A DNA stretch of 64,000 nucleotides from an uncultured Pelagibacteraceae bacterium (GTDB lineage: Bacteria > Pseudomonadota > Alphaproteobacteria > Pelagibacterales > Pelagibacteraceae). This document shows positions 29,892 through 39,141 of this stretch, piece by piece. The first letter of the stretch is position 1. Every line of letters starts with the position of its first letter. The stretch is from the NCBI GenBank assembly GCA_902573425.1, contig CACGJO010000005.1, positions 1 through 64,000 of the forward strand, read 5' to 3'. Made by a program: the position numbers and the translations under genes. Under the pieces are notes generated by a model that saw only the letters and a list, made by a program, of their open reading frames with translations, ran no database searches and was not told the DNA's origin.

Positions 29892-31736
29892 TTAAACACC
29901 CTGTCTTTGTTTAGACTTACCTTCAAGATGTTCTTTTAGCGCTTTTTCATTTTCTTTTGTTGAGGTTTTTTGCAATGTAGGGCTTTCCCAATAAGCTGAT
30001 CCTTCTAACCATTGGTAACCGTCAGTTTTAATAGAAATTACGTAAGTTGATTTAGATTTTTTTGCCCTTACAAAAGCAGCCTCAAGATCACTTACAGAAC
30101 TTACATTTTCTCCAGTTGCTCCTAAACTTTCAGCATGTTTAGCAAAATCAATATTTTTTAAATTATCAACCTTGGAGCTTTCAAATAAACAATTAAATTC
30201 TTTACCACCTTTATAAAGCTGCAAGCGGTTGATAACAGCATGACCTCCATTGTCACAAACAACTATAATTAATTTATGATTTGTAATCACAGAACTATAA
30301 ATATCAGAATTATATAAAAGATAAGAACCATCACCTACAAATGCAATTACTTCCTTTTTGGGGTTTGCCATTTTAATACCTAACGCTCCTGAAATTTCAT
30401 AACTCATACAGCTAAAGCCCCATTCAGTTTCATGAGTGTTTAGTTCTCTTGGTCGCCATACTTGAAGAACTTCGCCAACTAAACCGCCTGCTGCTGTCAC
30501 GGCAATATCAGATGGATCTGATTTTCTATATATTGCTCCAGCTACATGAGCATAAGATGGTAATTTTTGATTTGTAGGACCACTTTCCTTATCTAAATAA
30601 TTATTCCAAGAATTTAATGCTTCTCTAGATTTTTTATACCAGTCGTCTGGTGCCTTCCAACTACCTAAAGCATTTGAAATATCCAGAAGTGAAACTTTTG
30701 CGTCACCAACAACCGATTCCGCCATGTGTTTATTTGCATCAAATCTAGAAACATTTATTGATACTAATTTAAAATTTGGATTTTCAAAATTTGACCAAGA
30801 CCCAGTTGTAAAGTCAGCTAATTTAGTTCCAACAGCTATTGCCAAATCCGTTTTTTTCATAAAATTATTTGTCGCCTTGCCTCCAAATCCACCAATAGCT
30901 CCTAAAAAGTATGGATCATCTCTTTTCATAGTTGAATAGCCCATCACAGTTTGCGCAGTTGGAATATTATGCTTTTTTGCAAATTCACTTAATTCTTTCA
31001 TCGCATCAGAATAAAAGACGCCTCCACCCGAAATAATAATTGGATTTTTAGATTTTTTAATTATCTCAACAGCTTGCTTTATTTGATAATCATCTGGCCT
31101 TGGTCTTCTTATTGTATGAACTTTTTCTTTAAAAAATTCTTCTGGATAATCAAAAACTTCACCCTGTACATCTTGAGATAAAGAAATGCAAGCAGGTCCG
31201 CAGTCGGCAGGATCAATCATTGTTTGAATAGCTTGTGGCAAAGTTTGTAAAATTTGTTCGGGCCTAGTTATTCTATCAAAATATCTGGTTACATATTTAA
31301 AAGCATCATTTTGTGTAATATTAGGATTGTTGAAATGTTCAACTTGTTGCAATACTGGATCTGGCATCCTATTAGCATATGTATCTCCAGGTAAAAAAAG
31401 TATCGGTAATCTATTGCTCATAGCTACTGCAGCAGCTGTTAATAGATTAGTTGAACCAGGACCAACAGAACTTGTGGCTACAAAAATTTGTTTTCTTCTC
31501 TTTGCTCTTGCGTAAGCTATTCCCGTTAAAGCCATATTTTGTTCGTGATGACCTCTCCAAGTAGGAAGATCTTTTTGATTTTCCTCTAAAGCCTGTCCTA
31601 GACAAGCTACATTTCCATGGCCAAAAATTCCAAAAGCACCTGCAAACAGAGGTAATTTCTTGCCATCAACTAATATTTTTTGCGATATCAGATATTTTAC
31701 AATAGCGTGGGCACAAGTTAGTTGAATTTTTTTCAT
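29892..31736 (-). CDS. iolD: 3D-(3,5/4)-trihydroxycyclohexane-1,2-dione acylhydrolase (TPP enzyme)
   Basis: FGIFGHGNVACLGQAL, PTWRGHHEQNMALTGIAYA, GPGSTNLLTAAAVA, VAFVGDGSYLLYNSDIYSS. Confidence 0.92.
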   Translation of the reverse strand: MKKIQLTCAHAIVKYLISQKILVDGKKLPLFAGAFGIFGHGNVACLGQALEENQKDLPTWRGHHEQNMALTGIAYARAKRRKQIFVATSSVGPGSTNLLTAAAVAMSNRLPILFLPGDTYANRMPDPVLQQVEHFNNPNITQNDAFKYVTRYFDRITRPEQILQTLPQAIQTMIDPADCGPACISLSQDVQGEVFDYPEEFFKEKVHTIRRPRPDDYQIKQAVEIIKKSKNPIIISGGGVFYSDAMKELSEFAKKHNIPTAQTVMGYSTMKRDDPYFLGAIGGFGGKATNNFMKKTDLAIAVGTKLADFTTGSWSNFENPNFKLVSINVSRFDANKHMAESVVGDAKVSLLDISNALGSWKAPDDWYKKSREALNSWNNYLDKESGPTNQKLPSYAHVAGAIYRKSDPSDIAVTAAGGLVGEVLQVWRPRELNTHETEWGFSCMSYEISGALGIKMANPKKEVIAFVGDGSYLLYNSDIYSSVITNHKLIIVVCDNGGHAVINRLQLYKGGKEFNCLFESSKVDNLKNIDFAKHAESLGATGENVSSVSDLEAAFVRAKKSKSTYVISIKTDGYQWLEGSAYWESPTLQKTSTKENEKALKEHLEGKSKQRQGV

Positions 31737-31795
31737 AAATTAATTAAACTGAACCCTAGGAAATATTGCACTTTTAAGCAATAAAAATTTAAATA

Positions 31796-33238
31796 ATGTA
31801 TTCAAAATTTGGTCAATTCATAGACGGAAAATGGCAGCCTTCTGAAAAAAAAGAAACTTACGACGTTATAAACCCAGCAACCGAAGAACTTATTGGCAAG
31901 GCATCAAAAGCAACAAAAGCAGATGTTTTAAAAGCACTTAAATCTGCCGAAAAGGGTTTTCAAATTTGGAAGAAAACTCCTGCCTGGAAGAGATCATACA
32001 AAATTAGAAAAATAGCCGATTTAATGCGTGAAAGAAAAAAAGAATTAGCAAAATGGTTAGCATTAGAAGTTGGTAAACCATTAGTAGAAGGCGAAGGTGA
32101 AGTAGGTGGTGGTGCTGATATTTTTGAATGGAACGCAGAAGAAACTAAAAGAATATTTGGTCAAACAGTTGAAAGCAGATTTGAGGATACTAGAGTTCAA
32201 GTTATTTATCAGCCTGTTGGAGTTGTAGCAGCACTTATACCATGGAACTTTCCAATCATATTGGCTTCAAGAAAAATCTCAACAGCACTAGCTGCAGGAT
32301 GTTCTGTAATTGTAAAACCAGACGTAATAACTCCTGGCGCAGTTATGGAATTAATGAATATTATGAATGATGCAGGTATACCTCCAGGTGTTGTTAATCT
32401 TTTATCAGGAGATCCAGAAGAAGTATCAAATGAACTTATCTCCTCGAATATTGTAAAAAAAGTTTCAATAACTGGTTCGACTAGAGTAGGAAAACTAATT
32501 TTAAAAAAAGCAGCTGACAAAGTCCAAAGAGTTACAATGGAGCTAAGTGGACACGCGCCTTTTATTGTCTTTGAAGACTCTAATATTGACAAAGTTACTG
32601 ATATGGCAATTACATCCAAATATAGAAATAATGGTCAAGTATGTATTTCACCAAGCCGTTTTTATATTCATGAGAGTAAAAAAAATGAATTTGCAAAAAC
32701 ATTTGTTGAAAAAACAAAAAAACTTAAACTTGGCGATGGAATGAAAGAGGGCGTTAATCTTGGACCTATTACAACAAAAAAAAGATTAGAAGAAATTGAA
32801 AAATTAGTAGAAAAAACAAAAAAAGAAGGCGGAAAAGTTCTTTATGGTGGTAAACGACCAGCAGGATTTAACAAGGGTTATTTTTATGAACCTACTATAA
32901 TTGATAATGTAAAAGATGATTTTACTGTAATGACAGAAGAACCTTTCGGACCAATAACTGCAATTACAACTTTTAAAAATTTTGATGAAGTTATAAAAAG
33001 AGCAAACAAACATGATTGTGGTTTAGCAGGATATGTTTGTACAAATTCTATGGAAAAAGCATTTAAAGCTTCTGAGCAACTAGAAACAGGTGTTGTAGCT
33101 GTAAACACCCCGGTAGTTGCCACAGCAGAGACACCTTTCGGCGGTATAAAACAAACTGGCTATGGTCGAGAAGGCGGTTCAGTTGGTATTAAGGATTATC
33201 TGAATATTAAATATACTCATCTTGGCCTTTCTGGTTAA
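31796..33238 (+). CDS. NAD(P)-dependent aldehyde dehydrogenase
   Basis: PWNFPIILASRKISTALAAGC, MELSGHAPFIVFEDSNID, NNGQVCISPSRFYI catalytic Cys, EEPFGP. Confidence 0.95.
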   Translation: MYSKFGQFIDGKWQPSEKKETYDVINPATEELIGKASKATKADVLKALKSAEKGFQIWKKTPAWKRSYKIRKIADLMRERKKELAKWLALEVGKPLVEGEGEVGGGADIFEWNAEETKRIFGQTVESRFEDTRVQVIYQPVGVVAALIPWNFPIILASRKISTALAAGCSVIVKPDVITPGAVMELMNIMNDAGIPPGVVNLLSGDPEEVSNELISSNIVKKVSITGSTRVGKLILKKAADKVQRVTMELSGHAPFIVFEDSNIDKVTDMAITSKYRNNGQVCISPSRFYIHESKKNEFAKTFVEKTKKLKLGDGMKEGVNLGPITTKKRLEEIEKLVEKTKKEGGKVLYGGKRPAGFNKGYFYEPTIIDNVKDDFTVMTEEPFGPITAITTFKNFDEVIKRANKHDCGLAGYVCTNSMEKAFKASEQLETGVVAVNTPVVATAETPFGGIKQTGYGREGGSVGIKDYLNIKYTHLGLSG

Positions 33239-33241
33239 TTA

Positions 33242-34030
33242 ATGCGAAAAAATAAATTAAAAAAAATCTTTTCTGAAGGAAAAGCTGTAATAAATGGTTG
33301 GTTACAAATTCCTAATTCTTTTTCCGCGGAAGTAATGGCTCATCAAAATTGGGACTCTCTAACGATTGATATGCAACATGGTGTAGTTGATTATCCAAAT
33401 GCATTACAAATGTTACAAGCAATTTCCACCACCGATGTTGTACCAATGGCTAGAGTAAATTGGAATGAGCCTGGCCAAATAATGAAAATTCTTGATGCCG
33501 GATCATATGGAGTTATATGTCCAATGGTAAGCAACAGAAAAGAGGCTGAAAAGTTTGTACAAGCGTGCATGTACCCTCCCAAAGGGTATAGAAGTTTTGG
33601 ACCGATCAGAGGTCTTTTATATGGTGGACCCGATTACGGAAAGTACGCAAATGATGAAATTTTAAAATTTGCAATGATTGAGACTAAAGAAGCTCTAGAT
33701 AATTTAGACTCTATAATGTCTACACCTGGGCTAAATGGTATTTATATTGGACCAGCAGATCTTAGCTTAGCTATAGGAGAAGAGCCGAGTTTTGACAAAC
33801 CTGAGGGTGATAAAGTTTATGACACAATTATGAAAATCTTAGAGCACACTAAAAAAAATAATATAATTGCAGGAATACACAACATGAAAGCTGATTATGC
33901 TGACAAAATGATAAAAAAAGGTTTTCAACTTGTAACAGTTGGCTCAGATCAAAGATTTATGTCTGCAGGCGCAAAAGAAGTAGTTGGCAAATTTAAAGAT
34001 ATTAAATCTAAAGAGACAAAAGGATATTGA
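33242..34030 (+). CDS. HpcH/HpaI-family aldolase
   Basis: GWLQIPNSFSAEVMAHQNWDSLTIDMQHGVVDY, PPKGYRSFGPIRG, GIYIGPADLSLAIG. Confidence 0.93.
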   Translation: MRKNKLKKIFSEGKAVINGWLQIPNSFSAEVMAHQNWDSLTIDMQHGVVDYPNALQMLQAISTTDVVPMARVNWNEPGQIMKILDAGSYGVICPMVSNRKEAEKFVQACMYPPKGYRSFGPIRGLLYGGPDYGKYANDEILKFAMIETKEALDNLDSIMSTPGLNGIYIGPADLSLAIGEEPSFDKPEGDKVYDTIMKILEHTKKNNIIAGIHNMKADYADKMIKKGFQLVTVGSDQRFMSAGAKEVVGKFKDIKSKETKGY

Positions 34031-36171
34031 ATAAGATGCAACGAAAAATTGCAATACTTCTTCCCTATAAGGATCAATTTATTAAAGATAATGCAGGTTC
34101 CGCATCTATTTGGGTGAAAGATTTCTCAAAAAATAGTAGGTATAAAAAAAATACTACTGTTTTTGGTTTTACAAATTATACAAATAAAATCTTTAATAAT
34201 TTTAAATATTCAAATTTAAAGTTCTCTAAATTTGGTATTCAAAGTAATAATCTTCAATATGTAAATAAATTTATTGATGTTTTAAAAAAAAAAACTTTTT
34301 CAATAATAGAAATTCATAATAGACCTTCATATATTCTTCATATTGAAAAATATCTTCCAAATAATAAATACATACTAGTAATTCACAATAATCCACAATC
34401 TTTGCGAGGAGCTGTCACACCAAAAGATCGGAAAAAACTAATTAAAATTTGTAGCAAAATTATTTTCGTTAGTAACTGGGTAAAAGAAAAATTTTTTGAA
34501 GGTTTAGACATCAAAAACCATGAAATTTGTCAGGTAGTTTATCCTTCAATAAACAAGATTAGTAAACTTCCAAAAAAAGAAAAACTAATAACTTTTGTTG
34601 GAAAATTGAATCATTCCAAAGGTTATGACACTTTTGGAAAAGCTATAATTAAAATACTTAAAAAATATAAAGATTGGAAAAGTATTGTGATAGGTGACGA
34701 ACCTAGAGAAAAATATAATTTTAAACACAATAGATTATTTCATTTAGGATGGATTACTCATGATGAAACAATGAATATATACAAAAAATCTAGTATTTCC
34801 GTTGTGCCATCTCATTGGGAAGAACCTTTCGGCAGAACATCATTAGAGGCTGCTTCGAGAGGTTGTGCAACAATTCTGTCAAGAAGGGGTGGTTTGCCCG
34901 AAACAATTCCTTATGGAATATACTTAAATCGAATTAATCAAAACGAAATTTTTAAAAAAATTAAACTTTTAATAACAAATAAAAAATTAAGAGAAGATCT
35001 TCAAAAAAAATCGCTTAAAAATGTTTTCCATGAAATAAAAAAAAATACAATAACTTTAGATAATTTACGTCATGAAATTATTAATGAAAAAAACATTTTT
35101 ATTAAAAGAAATTTATCTAACTTAAAAATTTTAAATATATCTAATTTTGGTAACAGACAATTCAACAGACTTTATTATATATCAATAGCAAAAAAACTTG
35201 CTAATGGTTTTATCAGAAATGGACATGATGTTATAAATTTAAGTGATAGAGATGTTGGAAAATTTAATAAAAGTTTTAGAGATTTTAAGGGCAAAAGCTA
35301 CTTAAATACTATGATATATGAAACTGCAAAAAATTATAAACCAGACCTAATTTTACTTGGACATTCTTATGATATTGAGAATGAAACTTTAGAAAGAATT
35401 AAAGACTATAGTAAAAATACAGTTATATCTCAGTGGTTTGAAGATCATTTGGCTGATACAGGTCCTGACTTTTCTTTAAATAGGAAAAAGCTGCTTAAAT
35501 ACGATAACTTTATAAAATCAAATTTTATAACTACACATCCATCTACATTAGATTTTTTAAAGAAAAAAGATAATTTTCACTATTTACCAATTCCAGTAGA
35601 TAAAAATATCGAAAAATTAAAAATATACGAAAATAAAAATCAAATTTGCGATGTTTTTTTTTCAATGAGCCATGGTGTAAATAGAGGAAAATTAAAAAGA
35701 GACAAAGTTGACGAAAGACATAATTTTATAACTGACCTAATTACAGAATGTCCCAATATCATTTTTGATATATATGGTTATAAAAATCGTGAACCTGTAT
35801 GGGCAGAAGACTTTTATAAAGTTATTGTGAATTCTAAAATGGCTCTTAATCTTACTAGAGGTAAGCCACTCAAATATTTAACCAGCAATAGAATTGCATC
35901 ATTAATTGGAAATGGTCTATTAACTTTTATTGATAAGAAAACTAAGTTAAATAATTTCTTTAACAATAATGAAGTAGTTTTTTATTCGGGTCTTAAGGAT
36001 TTAGCAGATAAAATTAATTATTATAAATCCAATGAATTATCAAGAATAAAGATAGCAAAAAACGGAAGAAGAAAATATTTTGATCTCTTTGAATGTCAAA
36101 AGGTAGCTAATTATATTATTTCTAAATCATTTGATAGAGACATTCCAAAAGTTTTGAAATGGATGGATTGA
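34027..36171 (+). CDS. Two-domain glycosyltransferase (GT4-like N-terminus, CgeB/GT1-like C-terminus); ATG at 34036 may be the true start
   Basis: N-terminal VGKLNHSKGYDTFGKAI...HWEEPFGRTSLEAASRGCATILSRRGGLPE; second Rossmann-like half after aa ~360. Confidence 0.85.
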   Translation: MNKMQRKIAILLPYKDQFIKDNAGSASIWVKDFSKNSRYKKNTTVFGFTNYTNKIFNNFKYSNLKFSKFGIQSNNLQYVNKFIDVLKKKTFSIIEIHNRPSYILHIEKYLPNNKYILVIHNNPQSLRGAVTPKDRKKLIKICSKIIFVSNWVKEKFFEGLDIKNHEICQVVYPSINKISKLPKKEKLITFVGKLNHSKGYDTFGKAIIKILKKYKDWKSIVIGDEPREKYNFKHNRLFHLGWITHDETMNIYKKSSISVVPSHWEEPFGRTSLEAASRGCATILSRRGGLPETIPYGIYLNRINQNEIFKKIKLLITNKKLREDLQKKSLKNVFHEIKKNTITLDNLRHEIINEKNIFIKRNLSNLKILNISNFGNRQFNRLYYISIAKKLANGFIRNGHDVINLSDRDVGKFNKSFRDFKGKSYLNTMIYETAKNYKPDLILLGHSYDIENETLERIKDYSKNTVISQWFEDHLADTGPDFSLNRKKLLKYDNFIKSNFITTHPSTLDFLKKKDNFHYLPIPVDKNIEKLKIYENKNQICDVFFSMSHGVNRGKLKRDKVDERHNFITDLITECPNIIFDIYGYKNREPVWAEDFYKVIVNSKMALNLTRGKPLKYLTSNRIASLIGNGLLTFIDKKTKLNNFFNNNEVVFYSGLKDLADKINYYKSNELSRIKIAKNGRRKYFDLFECQKVANYIISKSFDRDIPKVLKWMD

Positions 36172-36175
36172 TCAA

Positions 36176-36628
36176 ATGAAAAGAATAAACTCAAAAATTA
36201 CAAATCTTAAACATGGAATGGGATGTAAAATCATTAAACCAGTAAATATATATGGATCAAAATTTGGAAATAATGTTTTTGTTGGACCTTTTGTTGAGAT
36301 CCAAAATAATACTTCAATAGGAGATAATACAAGAATACAAAGCCATAGTTTTATTTGTTCAAAAGTCACAATTGGAAAAAATTGTTTTATTGGACATGGC
36401 GTCATGTTTACCAACGACGACCTCAAAAAAGGCAAAATAACAAGAAATTCAAAACTTTTCAAAAAAACTAAAATAGGAAATAATGTTGTTATTGGTTCAA
36501 ATTCAACTTTGTTACCAGTATCAATTACATCAGGAACTGTAATCGGCGCTGGATCAACTGTAACCAAAAATATTAATGTAAAAGGTATTTATGCAGGTTC
36601 CCCTGCTAAACTTTTAAGAAAAATTTAA
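36176..36628 (+). CDS. Hexapeptide-repeat acyltransferase (WbpD/WlbB-like)
   Basis: Left-handed beta-helix hexad repeats: VFVGPFVEIQNNTSIGDNTRIQSHSFICSKVTIGKNCFIGHGVMFTND. Confidence 0.88.
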   Translation: MKRINSKITNLKHGMGCKIIKPVNIYGSKFGNNVFVGPFVEIQNNTSIGDNTRIQSHSFICSKVTIGKNCFIGHGVMFTNDDLKKGKITRNSKLFKKTKIGNNVVIGSNSTLLPVSITSGTVIGAGSTVTKNINVKGIYAGSPAKLLRKI

Positions 36629-36630
36629 AC

Positions 36631-37566
36631 ATGAGAAAATTCAAGGTTTCAATAATTGGTTACGGCTACTGGGGACCAAAATTAGCTAGAAATTTCCAAA
36701 ATTCAAATTTTTTTAATTTAACTTCAATTATTGATGTATCTAAAAAAAATTTAATCAAAGCAAAAAGAGATTTTCCACTTGCTTATATTGGAAGAGATTA
36801 TAAACAGTCTTTAAATAAATTAAACATTTCATTAATTGTAATATCAACACCAACTAAAACTCACTTTAAAATTGCAAAATATGCACTAGAAAAAAAAATT
36901 AATGTATTAGTTGAAAAACCACTCTCTCTTTCAATTAAAGAAGTTAAAATTCTTGAGAGTCTTGCAAAAAAAAATAAAGTTCTTTTATTTGTAGATTATC
37001 CTTTTTTATTTTCTGGTTCTATGAAGTATGTAAAAAAACTAATTGATAATAAAAAATTTGGAAATTTAATTGAAATAGAATCCTTTCGAGAACAAGCTCC
37101 AATTAGAAAAGATTGTAATGTAGTATGGGATTTAACAGTACATGATGTTTCAATATTAGATTTTCTCTTAAAGGGAATGCCTTATAAATATGTGTCTCGT
37201 AAATTCAAAACAGTAAGTAAAAATCAAGCAGACACTGCATATATAAATTTGTCATATAAAAACAATATTAATGTTTTTTTAAAAAATACCTGGATTTCAC
37301 CAATAAAAATAAGGCTAATAAAATTAAAATTTAAAAATGCGATTGTTTATTGCGATGAAAACGAACCGATTTATAAAATTAGAATATTCAAAAAAAAGCT
37401 ACCAAGTAGTAATGAATATAATTTAGAAGTGCCTGATTTAGATTTAAGCGAACCTCTTTCTGTTTTAGTAAATTATATTTATAAGTCTTTAAGTGAAAAA
37501 AGAAATATAATATTCAAAAATGACTTAAATTTGAATATAACTAAAATATTAAAGAAATTGAGTTAA
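36631..37566 (+). CDS. Gfo/Idh/MocA-family nucleotide-sugar oxidoreductase (WbpB/WlbA-like)
   Basis: IGYGYWGPKLARNF, VEKPLSLSIKEV, WDLTVHDVSILDFLL; next to acyltransferase and aminotransferase. Confidence 0.88.
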   Translation: MRKFKVSIIGYGYWGPKLARNFQNSNFFNLTSIIDVSKKNLIKAKRDFPLAYIGRDYKQSLNKLNISLIVISTPTKTHFKIAKYALEKKINVLVEKPLSLSIKEVKILESLAKKNKVLLFVDYPFLFSGSMKYVKKLIDNKKFGNLIEIESFREQAPIRKDCNVVWDLTVHDVSILDFLLKGMPYKYVSRKFKTVSKNQADTAYINLSYKNNINVFLKNTWISPIKIRLIKLKFKNAIVYCDENEPIYKIRIFKKKLPSSNEYNLEVPDLDLSEPLSVLVNYIYKSLSEKRNIIFKNDLNLNITKILKKLS

Positions 37567-37569
37567 GAT

Positions 37570-38694
37570 ATGAAATTTACAGATGTTAATCCTTTTAATA
37601 AAAAAATTCAAAAAAGAATTAATAAATCAATACTAGATACTGTCAAAAAAAAAGATTTTATTCTAGGAAATAATGTTAATAGATTTGAAAAAAAATTTTC
37701 AAATTTGTCAAAATCTAAATATGCAGTGGGATGCGCTACAGGAACGGACGCATTAATACTTGCACTTAAATCATTAAACTTAAAACCAAACCATGAAGTT
37801 ATTATTCCCGGAATGTCATATATATCAACTGGATTAAGCGCAGCTCTTAATAACAACAAAATTGTATTTGCTGATATTGATAATGATACAGGTTTAATAT
37901 CTTTAAATAGTGTTAAAAATAAAATTTCGAGGAATACAAAAGTAGTTATACCTGTTAATCTTTACGGTCAGAAAGTCGATATAAAGAAACTTCGTAGAAT
38001 TGTAGGATCAAATAAATATATTATAGAAGACAGTGCGCAAGCCCATTTTGCTTTTAGCTGTTTTGATTGTAAAAAATCTACATCAACAAAATGTTGTAAA
38101 AAAGAGATGAACCATAAATATGCGGATATTTCTTGTTATAGTTTTTATCCTTCAAAAAATCTGGGTGCATACGGAGATGGAGGTATTATAACTACCAATA
38201 ATAGAAATTTATTTAATAAAATTTATTTTCTTAGAAATTTAGGAACAATTAAAAAAAATGTTCATCAATATGAGGGCTTAAATAGTCGTCTAGACACTTT
38301 ACAAGCAACTATTTTGCTTGAAAAAGTTAAATTTACTCACTTACATAATGATTATAGAAGAATGGTTTCATCTTTTTACGACAAACAGTTATCGACTATA
38401 AAGGAGGTAAAATTAACCTTATCAAAACCAGGATCTTCAAGACATTTGTATGTAATTAGAATAAAAAAAAGAAATAAATTGGCAAAATTCCTATTAAAAA
38501 ATAAAGTTCCAGTTCAGTATCATTATCCATACAGCTTAAATAAAGCTCCAGCATTAAAAAATAAAATAAAAGAGGTAAAATTATTAAATTCTGAGAACTG
38601 GGCTAAAGAATGCTTGAGTTTGCCTTTATACCCTTACATGAAATTGAATGATGCAAAAAAAGTCGTTAGGTTAATCCGGAAATTTTATTCTTAA
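37570..38694 (+). CDS. DegT/DnrJ/EryC1/StrS sugar aminotransferase (WbpE-like) with Cys-rich insert
   Basis: GTDALILALKSL, EDSAQAH, CYSFYPSKNLGAYGDGG PLP-Lys motif, GLNSRLDTLQA. Confidence 0.92.
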   Translation: MKFTDVNPFNKKIQKRINKSILDTVKKKDFILGNNVNRFEKKFSNLSKSKYAVGCATGTDALILALKSLNLKPNHEVIIPGMSYISTGLSAALNNNKIVFADIDNDTGLISLNSVKNKISRNTKVVIPVNLYGQKVDIKKLRRIVGSNKYIIEDSAQAHFAFSCFDCKKSTSTKCCKKEMNHKYADISCYSFYPSKNLGAYGDGGIITTNNRNLFNKIYFLRNLGTIKKNVHQYEGLNSRLDTLQATILLEKVKFTHLHNDYRRMVSSFYDKQLSTIKEVKLTLSKPGSSRHLYVIRIKKRNKLAKFLLKNKVPVQYHYPYSLNKAPALKNKIKEVKLLNSENWAKECLSLPLYPYMKLNDAKKVVRLIRKFYS

Positions 38695-39080
38695 TTATAT
38701 TCTACGTACTGCTTAATTTCTCTTATATTTGATTTAAGAAGCTTATTTATTTTTAGTTTAATTTTAGACCTGTCATCATTGTTAAAATAAACACCTCTTG
38801 CTAATTCGATAAAATCATTATCTAATTTTTTTTTCTTCTCAAGTATTCGAAGTTTATCTTCAATTTCCCACAATTTAGAATTCGTTTGTTTTAATTCATT
38901 ATATAACTTTTTAATTTCTTCATTAAATTCAATATTTTCTTCTTGTGTTTTTTTTAGAGATTTATACTCTTTTAAGACTTCTTTTTTATCATCTTCATTT
39001 TTAATTTTATCAATTTTGATTTCCAAAATTGTTATTTTATCTAGTAGTTCTCCAGCAGATATTTCAGATAAGATTTTCAT
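38691..39080 (-). CDS. Conserved hypothetical coiled-coil protein (DUF6165-like)
   Basis: MKILSEISAGELLDKITILEIKIDKI N-terminus and predicted coiled coil. Confidence 0.6.
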   Translation of the reverse strand: MKILSEISAGELLDKITILEIKIDKIKNEDDKKEVLKEYKSLKKTQEENIEFNEEIKKLYNELKQTNSKLWEIEDKLRILEKKKKLDNDFIELARGVYFNNDDRSKIKLKINKLLKSNIREIKQYVEYN

Positions 39081-39141
39081 AACAATATTTTAAATTAATA
39101 GTTTTTTATTGGATTCTCTATAGAAATGTATATATATAAAT

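Noticed and set aside
32209-32619. 136-aa minus-strand ORF (also 32884..33123 and 32804..33013)
   Set aside because: Antisense to the aldehyde dehydrogenase; no independent support
36172-36567. 131-aa minus-strand ORF
   Set aside because: Antisense of the hexapeptide acyltransferase; repeat-derived open frame
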